A DNA stretch of 64,000 bases, taken from contig JANTQA010000033.1 of assembly GCA_027625915.1 (NCBI GenBank), positions 930,001 to 994,000 on the forward strand. The letters are read 5' to 3'. The position numbers and the translations under genes are program-made. The DNA comes from Anaeramoeba flamelloides (lineage: Eukaryota > Metamonada > Anaeramoebidae). Below are positions 11,745 through 22,910 of this stretch, piece by piece; the stretch's first letter is position 1; each line of letters opens with the position of its first letter. Under the pieces are notes generated by a model. That model had not been told where the DNA came from, did no database searches, and saw only the letters and a program-made list of their open reading frames with translations.

Positions 11745-13089
11745 GTAATTGTTTTTTTTTTTTTTATAAAACTAGAATCAAAACTTTGAAAAAAAAAAAA
11801 TGTTAAGAAAAAACAAAAAAACTAATTTATTATAATTTCTTCTGAAATTAATCCTTTCTTAATTTTTTTTTTTTTTTGATATTTTTGATTCTAATTTTGC
11901 AAACTTTTTTGTAAATTTAAACCCAATTAAAGCCTTTCTCATTTTATTTATTCAAGAAAACGCATTATTATTTCCTTTGGTCCGAAAAATCTCTGGAAGA
12001 TTTCTAAAATAATTTAATTATTTACAAATGTTTTAATAATAAATGAAGTGGGGAAGTATTTAATTGGATTTATTTTTTCTTTATCTATATCTAAATTATT
12101 TAAAAAAGATAATTATTATCTTTTTGTTTTTTTTTTTATTTTATTTTTATTTTTTCTCTCTTCTCAATTTTTTTTTTTTTTTATTATTATTATTTTAAAT
12201 ACATCCCCAGATGATTTTAGATTATTATTTTTCATTGGGGTGGTTTTTATTTACTCTTCATTATCATTTATTTATTTATTAACTTATTATTTTATTTATT
12301 TATTTTAACATTTTATTCTTTTTTTTTTTTTTTTTATTGTTACATTATTTTTTCCAAAAAAGTTATTTTCTTAAAAATTAATCCATTAAAATTTTAAATT
12401 TTAACCAATTGAACACATGTAAAAATTTATTTGGGGATTAGTACTTATTTATTACCAAGAAATGAAACTTTTTTTTTTTTATCAAAAATAATAAAGAATT
12501 TTACTTTTTTTCTCTTGACTTTTATTTGAATTTTAAATTAATTTTCTTTTTTACATAAATTTTGAAGATAATAAGTTGCATCCATAATAATTGAATTTTA
12601 TTTCTTTTCGAATTAAACACCATTTTTATGGTATTTTTTTCTTGAATTTGCTTGTAATAGTAAATTGATTTTTCTTGAGACAAATTATTTTATGTTTTAA
12701 TGCAATCTTTTTTTTTGATAAATTTTTTCAAAATATTTATTTCAAAAAAAAAAAAATTATAAACTTATGATATCAATTAAATAATAAATTTTAAATCCTA
12801 TTATTTTTTTAAAAAATAAAAATAGAAGAATTTATAATTCAAAATTCCCAATAAATCTTAATGATTAAATCGGTACTTATATTATATATAATTATTAGTT
12901 AGTTAATTGTTCTAATTTAACTATGAACTTGGATATTTAAATTATTCAAAAAATGAATTAAAGGCTATAAATTTAGGTATAATATCTATCAATTTCAATC
13001 TTAAAAGTTAAAAAAGCATACTAATAAATATTATTCGCAATGAAAAGCGCAGTTACAGTCTTTCCAAGTCGACTATAAAATTTTAAATA

Positions 13090-13286
13090 CAGTTGGTTCG
13101 CCTTCAAATACACAAACTTTCAACAAAATTTAAGGCATAAAAAAAACCCTAAAATTAAGGCACATTTTTTGGAATTTTTTTTACACAAATTATTTTACTA
13201 GAAACTGAATTTTGTGCCTTAATTTGAGATTTTTTTTGTATCCTAAATTTAGTTGAAAGTTTTGTTCTTAAAAGTGGAACTGACTG
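13090..13286. mobile_element. Foldback MITE, Tc1/mariner style, copy B
   Basis: A 197 bp copy of the family seen at 2139 and 28690, with TA at 13088-13089 and 13287-13288. The left end has drifted (CAGTTGGTTCGCC), while the right end reads GTGGAACTGACTG, close to the consensus. The internal palindrome with TTAAGGCACA and its mirror is retained. No coding capacity. Confidence 0.85.
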
Positions 13287-16200
13287 TAAAATACAATACT
13301 TTTTCTATTCTTATTTTCCATTTTCAAAAAATTCGGAAATAAGTGTTATTATTCAAAAAAAAATTAATAAATTAGCTATTATTCAAAATTTTGAAACATC
13401 AAACAATAAATTTTGAAGATTCTTGAAGCACTTATAAATATTGCTAAAAAATGGTAATTTTTAAAGGTGGGTAAATATCGATATTTTTTTGAGCTGTTTT
13501 GGACAGATAATTTTTAAGTTTCATGGGATCTTGAATATTTTTTTTTTCAGGTGAGAAAAAGAGTGACTAATAGCTCATTTAATAATTTTTTTTTGGAATA
13601 ATAACGCTTATTTCCGAATTTTTTGAAAATGGAAAATAAGAAGAGAAAAATCAATTGTTTTTTATTTAAAATTCTATGGTGGCCTTGGAACGGCTGTAGC
13701 TTTATTAATTTTAGTATATATATATATATATATATATAAAAAACTAAAATAAAAAATAAAAATAAAAAGACAAAAAAAATCTAAGATTTTGATTTTAAAT
13801 TTTTTGAATTGAAAAAAAGATGAATTGGTCTTAAAAAATGAATATAAAAGAAATTCATAATATTAAATCAAATTTTTACTTGAAAATATGACTCAGTTAG
13901 TCATAAAAAATAGATCAGAAATACAACCGATATTGTTCAACAAGTTCATCCAAATTTCACAAACTCAAAACCATATTTTTAACTGTTTTTCTGTTTTGAT
14001 TTTAACAAGTTTTTTTATTCAATTTGTTTTTATTATTCTTTTTTGATTCTTTTAAAGGAAAATTAAATCAAATTTCAAATACTTTGAATAATTATCTTAA
14101 TTCACTCTTTGGGGTTGAAGTAACCAATTTAACTACTTCTCATTATCGATTTAATAATGATTTTTACCTTAAAAATACTAAATCAACCACCATAAACCAA
14201 ATATTTGTATTTTGTATATAATAAATAATTAATAATTTCATGAGATTCACATTATTTATTAAAAATGTTTGAAAAACTATAAGATTTTGTTATATTTTTT
14301 TAAAATTATTAAGGGTATGGGGATAATATTGTTTTTATTAAAATTATTTATCTGAATATAATCGGTCATTATTATTTTATTTTTTCAAATTATCCATTTG
14401 ATATATTTATATTTGTTCAAAAGGAATTCATATTTAGAAAAATTTTAGTATAATCCATTGTTTGTTTTAATCTTTTAGATTTTAAATAAAATACTGAAAT
14501 AATTACGATTAAGATAATTATTAGAATCTTAAAAAAATTCAAATTTGAAAAAAATATCTTTTTAGGTTTTAAGTTAAATTTTTCAGGTTTTAAAAAGGTA
14601 ATTTGGGTAATATTTTTCTTAATAATTTGATTATTTTCTCAATTTAATTATTAAACAAACTTAAAGAAGTGATTTTCCATTTGAAGTTGAATATTGAAAT
14701 TATTTTTTTAAAAGTTTGTCTTCAAAATGTTATTTTTTTTGGTATTTTGTAAACTTCTTTTCAAACAAAAGTGTATATCTCTCAAATGATCAATACAATT
14801 AAATTTGATTGTTTATAAGATAATTACTTATTTCTGATTTTCGTTTTTTCATTTTTTTTATATTTTTTTTTATCTATGGATATTGAACGGTTAGAAAATG
14901 AAAAAAAAAAAAACAAGATAAGAAGAAACCAATTTGGAAATAATCTGAGAGTATAAAAATGTAAACAGTTTAAGTTTGATTTCCAATGATCTAGATATAG
15001 GAATTAAGAAGTAAAATTATTAGATTGATACATGGAACAAAGAAAAGAGAAAATAAAGGAAAAAAAAACAATTCCAACAAAACACCAAGATGAATTGCGG
15101 ATTTATATAAAAATGGGACTTTAAAGAACTAAAGTTTGACGTGTAAAGAATTATCAATAAAATTGTAAAGAACTTTTTTCCAATTCACCTTATTCGAAGG
15201 TTATTATTTATTATATATTTTTTCTCTTGGCAATTTACAAAATGAGATTTCTCATTTCAAATAAATGGGCACATAAATTTTTGAAATATTTAATTGTAAT
15301 TTTTATTTTTTTGTTTTAATGGGTTTTAAATCCACAGTTGGGTTTTTATATAAATTTTAAAGATTTTCTTAGATTTTAAAATGATGCTAAGATTAAATTT
15401 TATCCAATTATGAATAATTCTTGAAATTTCCTTTGCCCTTAGATTTGAAAAAGAGTTTGGATATTTAAAAAATTGGTAGATTGATTTTTAAATATTATTA
15501 TTATTTCAAGTTTCCTTCTCACAATAATAAAATTTATATGTAATTGAAGAAAATATTTTTTTTTTATGAAATAATTTGATAATAGATTGAAAATTAAACT
15601 TTTTCAAAATTGTGGAAAATGGACAAAAGTTTTAAAAGTAATATTCCAATTTCAGAAAATATTATGTAAAACCAGTCTGATGTTATATAAATCAAACTTT
15701 TACTTAGTTTTTAAATTTGGGGATGAAGTCAATTTTTTGTGGTTTTTAAATTACTTTATCAAAAAATACAGTTGTTAGGCACTCAAAATGGTGTTTCAAA
15801 TGGCACGCTTTCTTTTTTTTCTTCTTCTTTCTACAATACATTATGTGATTCAGTTCCAATAGTATACATATATGAAAAACAATTTTGAAACTAAACTCAA
15901 AAATTTTTGAGAGAATTTTAAAATATAATATCAATTTATTTAAATTTTTTTATATTTTTTTCAAATTATTGTAAAAATTATTGGTTTTTTTTTTTTTTGG
16001 ATAATTCTTTATGGAAGAAATTGTCATTATATTTTATGGAAAATCTTTAAATTAAATCTTTTATTTTTACAATTTCCTAAATTTAAAAGTGCCCTTGCTG
16101 AAATAATATACATATTCTTTAGAAAATCTTTGTTTCAAAATAAAATTTCTATCTTCCTTTTTTCATTCAATCCTATATGTGAAATGATCAACGATATCCT

Positions 16201-16308
16201 AAGTAAATAATAAGTAAATACAATTTTGGTTTCTTGTAGTTCTACAATTATAAAAAGATATTCTTAAAATGGGGGATCAAGTATAAAGGATTTCGAGAAA
16301 AAATAGTA

Positions 16309-17108
16309 TTAAGGGTCTAGCTATTTACCTGGGTTTGGTCCCATACTGAAAGGGTGACTATATCCTAAAAATTATATTCTGGAAATGCCCTTCTTTTGAT
16401 TGACAAAACAATTGAAAGAACAAAAAAAAAATTGAGGCAAGATCTCTTTTGATAAACAAAATTCAAATGACAATATAAAAAGAGTTGATAGGATATTCAT
16501 TAGTAGAAAATTCAATCAAAAAAAAAGTTGAAAAGGCATTCAATTCCAAAAAATCCAAATTAACCAAAAAAAGTTAGAAGAATTATCAATTCTCAAAAAA
16601 TCAAAATTTAAAAAATAAATTCCTCTTTTCCCAAATTTAAAATTCCAAAGAGATTAATTTCTTCAATATAAAACAGATTGTTTTATTTAAATATGCAACC
16701 AATTAAATTTGATTGAGTATAATATCTGATTATATTGTAACACTCTATCTTTAGCACAGTAAGGGTTTTGTGACATTCTTTGGAAAATAATAACTTATTA
16801 GAAAAATTTTTAAAAATGAAAAAAAAAAATTACCGGGATCTAGAAAAGTGCCAAAAAGAGCTACACTTCAAAATCAACACAGTTGTTTTCAAAATGATAA
16901 ATCACACTCGTTCTAATAGGAAATTGACTGTCTCTCTTTCGCACTTTTTTCTAACAATGTCCTCTTTTTTGATAGTTAATTAAGGGAGATCAATCACCTT
17001 ACACGTGTTGGTTAGTTTTTGATTGGTATAAGGTACTCTTTAATATTACAATTTTAGTTTTAATCCATTTCAGAAAATTAATTTTAACCGTAATGACTAT
17101 ACCCTTAA
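16309..17108. mobile_element. 800 bp TTAA-bounded element
   Basis: The left end reads TTAAGGGTCTAGCTATTTA. The reverse complement of the right end reads TTAAGGGTATAGTCATTAC, so about 12-14 of the first 16 bases pair and TTAA sits at both outer edges. TTAA target duplication is typical of piggyBac-type elements, which makes a non-autonomous member of such a family possible. The right portion (about 16820-17108) recurs inverted at 39679-39965, showing it is a repeat. Family assignment is an inference. Confidence 0.5.
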
Positions 17109-18034
17109 TTATTGATAATAAAAAACAAAAATTGAAAAAACTAATAATGAAAAAATTCAAACAAATTCAATTAATATATAAAAATCTAACTTAAAATATC
17201 AAGGGGTTTACCTTCAAAACAAATTGTATTACAGATATACGATTGGTTTCTTAACTAGATGTTATATCAGAACAAGAAGGGAAAAAAAAGCACGGATGTA
17301 ATTTTAAGACACGTGTTTTATGCTCTTAACATCGGTAGTTTGTCCTCAGATAGAACTTTAAAAAACCAATTTCATATTTACTTTTATTTGTTGTTGGTTT
17401 CTTCGATCCGTTATTAGATATAAGCTTTCTGGAAAAAAGAAACACCATTTTTCTTTGAAAAACCTGTTTACCAATTGAAATCAGTTATTTTGACAACCTC
17501 AAATTTTCTGTAAGATTTTTTATTAGTTGTTGGTACCTTAAAAAATATTACTCAATTGTGAAAGCTAATTTCAAAAAGAAGAACTTTCAATTCTTTAATA
17601 AAACAAGATCAAAAAGATTGTAAACCTCTATAATCATTTAAAATTACTACTAAATTCTTTTTTTATTTATTTTGTAAAATATAACAAAAGAGTCAAATTT
17701 ACTAGGAATCTAAATAATTAATGAAGGTGGTTTTAAATTGTTAATTGTGTAAAAATTGTAAACAACTAATTCCTCAATACCAATTAAATCTAAGGTATAA
17801 ATTGTAATTTGTGAGACATTAGAAATTAATCTTATTCAAGAGATGATTATTACTTTCAATAACAAAAGTTTCTCCAAAAAACAAAATAATAACGTAAGAC
17901 GATTTTCATCTAGTATACAAATTATTGAAGATTTCGAAAATCTTTCGCTCTCATTTTAATTCACTCTCAATTTATTTCATCAATTGTAAAATCATTTTTT
18001 TTTGTTATTTCTCAAATAAAATCTAAAGCTTAAA

Positions 18035-19023
18035 ATGAGGTAAAGACTCTTTTGTTTCTTCAATTTTTGTTTTCTTTTGATCACAAACAAACACCAGTTT
18101 CTTAATTTGCTTTTTTTTTTGTTTTTTTTTTTTTTTTTTAAATATAATTATTATCTTTTTCTTTCTTTTTCTTTCTTTTTCTTTTAAAAATAAATTTAAA
18201 CTAAAAGTAAAATTGCACCACAAGTCTTAAAACAAGCAATCCTCAACATCCTTGAAGGATCCAAAAAAAAGAAAAGAAATTTTGTTGAAACAATCGAACT
18301 CCAATTCACCTTAAAAAATTACGATCCTAACAAAGATCCACGTTTCAATAAAACAGTTGTTGTCCCATATAAGATCAGACACAACTCAAAAATCTGTATG
18401 ATTGCTGATGCTAAACATGCTGACGAATGTACTGAACTTGGAATTACTTTTGTTACAATGGACTATCTTAAAACCTTTAACAAGGAAAAAAGACCAGTCA
18501 AAAAATTCGGTATGTGATATATTTTCTTTGTTTTTTTTTTTTTTTCTTTTTTTCTTGTAATTTTTGCTTTTTTAATAATCTTTATTTTTTTTTTTTATTT
18601 TAATTTTCTGAAACTCAAACAAAAACCGAATTTTTTCTTCTCTATTCTCTCTTCCCTTCACTTTATTATTATAATAAAGGTATGAAATACAATGTCTTTT
18701 TAGCAAGTAAAAACTTAGCCCGTTTGATCCCACGTACCATTGGACCAGGACTCCATAAGCTTGATAAAGTACCAATCCCCATTGATCATAACTCAAAACT
18801 TGCCAGCAAAGTTGACGAAGCCAAAAGAACCATCCGTTTCCGTCTTAAAAAAACTGTTAACATCAATGTCCCAATTGGATCTGTTGATTTGGAACCTGAA
18901 CAAATCATCCAAAATGTTAATGTTGCCAGTAATTTCTTTACTTCTCTCCTGAAAAAAAATTGGCAAAACATTAGATCTGTTTACATTAAAAGTACTATGG
19001 GTCACTCTTATAGAATTTTTTAA
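18035..19023 (+). CDS. RPL10A: Large-subunit ribosomal protein uL1 (L10a)
   Basis: Cytosolic 60S subunit protein uL1, which builds the mobile L1 stalk beside the exit tRNA site. The spliced product starts MSKIAPQVLKQAI and aligns along its whole length with eukaryotic L10a: the FVETIELQFTLKNYDP strand-helix near the N-terminus, the PRTIGPGLHKLDKVP core loop, and the C-terminal VASNFFTSLLKKNWQNIRS and YIKSTMG motifs ending in a short tail. Exon 1 is only ATGAG (18035-18039). Intron 1 is 18040-18207, exon 2 is 18208-18509, intron 2 is 18510-18679 and exon 3 is 18680-19023. Both introns have GT..AG ends and both joins restore codons exactly where the family needs them (Ser2; the Gly after VKKF). 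Codon use is richer in C and G than in the spacers. Family identity is essentially certain. Confidence 0.97.
18040..18207 (+). other. uL1 intron 1, five bases into the coding sequence
   Basis: A 168 bp intron starting GTAAAG and ending AAAAG after a long T-rich tract. It splits the second codon (AG^T, Ser). Confidence 0.85.
18510..18679 (+). other. uL1 intron 2
   Basis: A 170 bp intron starting GTATGTGA and ending ATAAAG. It splits a Gly codon (G^GT) between VKKF and MKYNVF, which are contiguous in uL1 proteins. Confidence 0.92.
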
Positions 19024-19183
19024 ATTAAAATCTTTTTTGAGATTTAGTTTGCATTTACAAAAAATAACAATAATTTTTTATTTTTTGCTTGATGGGATTA
19101 TTTGATATTTCCCATTAAAATAGTTACTTATATTAAAGAATTTATATTTTCCTTTCACCTCTGTTCAACACCCCATTTCTCTC

Positions 19184-19189
19184 AATAAA
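19184..19189 (+). terminator. Possible polyadenylation signal of uL1
   Basis: AATAAA lies 161 bases after the uL1 stop codon, followed shortly by a long T run. AATAAA is frequent by chance in DNA this AT-rich, so this is only a candidate. Confidence 0.25.
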
Positions 19190-19249
19190 TAAATTTAGAA
19201 GTTTAAAAGTTGTTTTTTTTTTTTTTTTGAAGAATTTTTTTTATTTTAA

Positions 19250-19520
19250 TCTCTAGATATTGATAAAATGCAATTTATGTTTGGAAATTTTTTGCTGATT
19301 TTCCTTTTTGAAATGATTAAGCTCAAACTTTGAATAAAGCATTTTATAAAGTTAAATGTTCAGAAACTCTGTAAAATTAGTTTTTCTTCAAAATATTCTT
19401 TTTCAAGGAATGTTTGATAAGAAACAGTTCAAAGATTTATAAAAATGGAAATTGAACTAAAAATTTTTTTAAATTTATTAGAATTTATCAGTATTTAGTT
19501 TTTTAGAAAGTTCAGTTGAG
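19250..19520 (+). repeat. Dispersed repeat, inverted copy at 63720-63965
   Basis: Shared blocks, mirrored in order and orientation with the end of the window, include a GTTTGATAAGAAACAG block, a TTTTTCTTCAAAATATTC block and an AAAGCATTTTATAAAGT block. Divergence is moderate. It has no coding capacity. Confidence 0.7.
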
Positions 19521-20910
19521 AAATGTAATTTTTATAATAAAAAAATGAGATTTATCATTTCAATTTCCTGGCTATTTTATTAATTCTTCGTCGAAAAAAG
19601 TATCTTTCAAAAAATATTTGAAAATTAGACTTAGAGAGCATTAATTAAGTTATGATTTTTTTGAAAATTTTATTTTAATCTTATTAATCAAGTTTATATC
19701 CATTTATTGTTTTTTATTAAAATTTTATCTTTCTTGGAATTTTTTATTACTTATTTAGTATTATTAAAATAATAGACAACTTTTTGTTTTTATCTTACAA
19801 AAGTTCCTTAATATTTTTTAGAGATTCCTATTAAATTTTTATAAATACAAAGATACCCTTGTGTTTTAACTATTAAACAAGCATTTATTTAGATATTTTT
19901 CAAAAAAATAGTTACTCAACTTCAACTAATCAATTTTTAAAAATATATCAGAACAATAAAATCAAAAATTAACTTTTTCAATTACCTTTCCAATCTTTAA
20001 AATTCATTATTTTGTGAATTTTAAAAAAAAACATTGAATTCATAATAATTATTCTTTTGGAACGTTAGGAAGATTAATTTAACATTTTTATTTCAATTCC
20101 TAATAAATTTTAGTAAAATGTGCAATTATTTGGAATTGTGAGATTATATTTCATTAATATTAAATTATAAATAATGATGTTGGCAAACAAACAAGTGTTA
20201 ACAAGTAATTTGAAATTCAGACTTGTAAACTTTTCAGGGAATTTTAAAATATTTTAGAATTCAAAAATAATAATTTAATGATACAAATATCTTCAAAGAA
20301 ACAATCAAATTTGAAAAATTAATTATAAGAAACAAATTAAACCAATTATTAGATCAAAAGATATTTTTCTTGTAGTTTGAAACCTTGTTGGTGAGTTAAT
20401 TGAACATATATATATATATATATATATATCAACAATACTTATTAGTTTGGAATAATCCTTAAATTACAACTTATAATTATATTGGATTTTATAATAATAA
20501 CAATACATCGGATAATAGAAATCATGAAGTGTATTCTATATTTTCAATTCTCTTTAGTTAAAAAAAATAGATTTACAAGAATATTATTTTTTAAAAAAGC
20601 ACTTTAAAGTCAAAATATTTCACAAAAGGGTTTAATATAAAATGAAAAATCTTAAGATTTTTTATAATTTCTTTTTCTTTTTTTTGATTATTGATAAAGC
20701 ACATATTGTTCCTTTAAAATTGTAGAGCAAGTCCAATTGAAATAAGAGTCTTCTACCAGAAGTCAACATTTTCACTTTTTTCTTAATTTTCAATTAAAAT
20801 TTATAAATGATATTTTTTTTAATTATTATTTTTGTTTGATTTTGAGTATTTAAAGTTCCATATTTATAAAAAATTTGAGGGTTATTTTTTTCTAAAATAA
20901 AATAAAATAC

Positions 20911-20999
20911 CACAATAGAATGTTGAAATAACATCCAGCTTTAAACCATTTAACATGTCCCAAAGTAGATTAAACAAATCTACTTGTCATTCTATTGTG
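20911..20999. repeat. 89 bp nested double hairpin
   Basis: The outer arms CACAATAGAATG (20911-20922) and CATTCTATTGTG (20988-20999) are perfect reverse complements. Inside, AGTAGATT and AATCTACT form a second stem around a four- or five-base loop near 20964-20985. The outer arms could be terminal inverted repeats of a very small MITE, or the unit could be structured RNA or DNA. No target duplication is obvious. Confidence 0.5.
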
Positions 21000-21429
21000 A
21001 CATTTAATTTTACTTGTGAAATGAAAAAAAAATAAATTGGTATTAAACAAGTACTTTAAATACTAAAAAATAACTAGACATAACCAAAGTAAAAAATTTT
21101 GCTTTCTAATCTGCTTGGAAACATTAAAAAGTGTTAAATTTACGTTTATGTTGGTTACTCCCTTAATTTGCACACTGAAAATAAAGCTGATCATAGTTTC
21201 AATTTTTTACAATTTTTCTTTTTCTTTGGGTCGAATATTTTGTAACTATTTTAATGGTATCAAGAATTCAGTCCTTTTTTGTTAATCTTGGAAACAGAAT
21301 CCTTGGTTTTGGCTTGATTTGATAAAAATATTGGAAAAAAAATTTTGAAAACAAATTTGTAAAAAAAAGTTTTGTAAAATAATAATAAATAGTAATGGGA
21401 CCAGAAATTCAAGTTTATATATTGTTTGG

Positions 21430-21810
21430 GTTCATTTAAATTAAGAATTTATTGATACAATCGCTTTGAAAATAGGTTTTTTTCAATTTTTTTTTTCATT
21501 CTTGCTTGAAATAAATGTATCTGGAAAAGTGATCTTTCGTGTTTGTTCATCTAAAAAAAAAACAAAATTGTATAAAAAATACATCTCTTAGAGTCATGGT
21601 TTAATAATGTACTCTTTGGTAAATTTTGAACATTCCTATCAACAAATTTCCCTAACCAAAACCAAATTTAATAAAAACCAAAAATTTAATCAACAAATTG
21701 AATATAATGTTATAAAAATGAAAAATTCAATACTGATTCAAGTTATTTAGGTTTGGTTCTTTTCACAAATAGAAAAGCGACTTGTATTTTGGTTTCAAAG
21801 TTTAAGTATC
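21430..21810 (-). repeat. Degraded repeat, inverted partner of 340-780
   Basis: The stretch contains GTGATCTTTCGTGTTTG, an AACCAAAACCAAATTTAAT block and AAGTTATTTAGGTTTGGTTC, which are the reverse complements, in mirrored order, of blocks at 340-780. Confidence 0.5.
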
Positions 21811-22910
21811 TCATGGCACTCAAAAAATATTTTTCAGAAGAGTTATTCAAATTAAAATAATTAAAAAATGGGAAAATGTACCTACTGCCTTAAATAATTT
21901 TTTTTATTTTTTTCTTATAATTTTTTAATTGGTCTGAAAATATATTATAATACGTTATGTTTCTCTACTTTCTTTCTTATTAGAATATTCCTTCACATAT
22001 TTTAAAAATGATTTTTAGAATACAATTTCAAATAAACTGAGATGCTGAATGTTGATATAATATGTTTACCCCTTTAAAATAAAAATTTGAGGAAAAATGT
22101 TTTGTTTAAGGAGGCTTTCCAAACCATTATCAAAGTAAATTAGGAATTCTGTCGTTTTATTTTGCTAAAGATGTTTACGTTCTTTAAACTACAGACGAAA
22201 ATAATAACTTTTATTTTCATAATTGCTTTCTTTTGTCTTTTTTATTTTTTCGATTTTTATAAACCCACATTAGATTAATGAATCAATATTCTTAATTTTT
22301 TGGAAAATTATTGAATTTTACAGAGTTATTTGTACTTTTGTACTTTTAACTAAAGTCTACTAAACACGATTTTGATAGACATCTTCTTCCATTCATTTTT
22401 AAGTGTTTGGTATATGATCTTTTTAATTTCATAAAAATCAAAAACAGAAAAAAAGTACCATTTTTTGAAAAAATAAATAATTTAATCTTTGGAAAAAGGA
22501 TCTTTGAAACCCGAACCAAGATGAGGTGAAGTTTTTTTTTTCAATTTGTGTTAAGAATTCATTTACAAGGTAAACTCTTCAATGGGTAAATAACAATTTA
22601 TCTGATCCTAAATGAAATGGAATTATTCTTGTGATCAAATTCAAAAAAGAAACATTTTAATGTTAAATCATTGAACAAATTAAATTTTTCCTTTTCTTTG
22701 TAAAACTCAACAAACCTAAGTCATGATTTTCTCAAAGGCTAGTTTTACTTTTATTGTATTTCAAAGTTTTCATCAAAAAATAGAAAAATTTAAGATATTT
22801 TTCGGATCTCTTTAATTGTGAGAACAATTCATTTTTTTGTTTTTAGTTTTATTTGATCCAACAATAAAGAAGCAAATTATTTCCAAAAAACGAGCAACAA
22901 CAAAACGAAA

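Larger units (their letters stand above)
11745..18034. other. Gene-free AT-rich spacer
   Basis: The stretch contains long T and A homopolymers just after the Myb gene (likely 3' untranslated and terminator-like sequence), a complete MITE (13090-13286), a (TA)n tract near 13718-13738 and an 800 bp TTAA-bounded element (16309-17108). Small open frames here (for example 14024-14221 and 15587-15778) have homopolymer-driven composition and no recognisable motif. I see no RNA gene. Confidence 0.7.
19024..22910. other. Gene-free AT-rich spacer
   Basis: The stretch holds the uL1 3' flank, one half of an inverted repeat pair shared with 63720-63965 (about 19250-19520), a (TA)n tract at about 20406-20429, an 89 bp double hairpin (20911-20999) and the inverted partner (about 21430-21810) of the repeat at 340-780. 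No supported gene. A T-rich tract ending TTTTTAG at 22846 could be the acceptor of a leader intron for the gene that follows. Confidence 0.7.
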
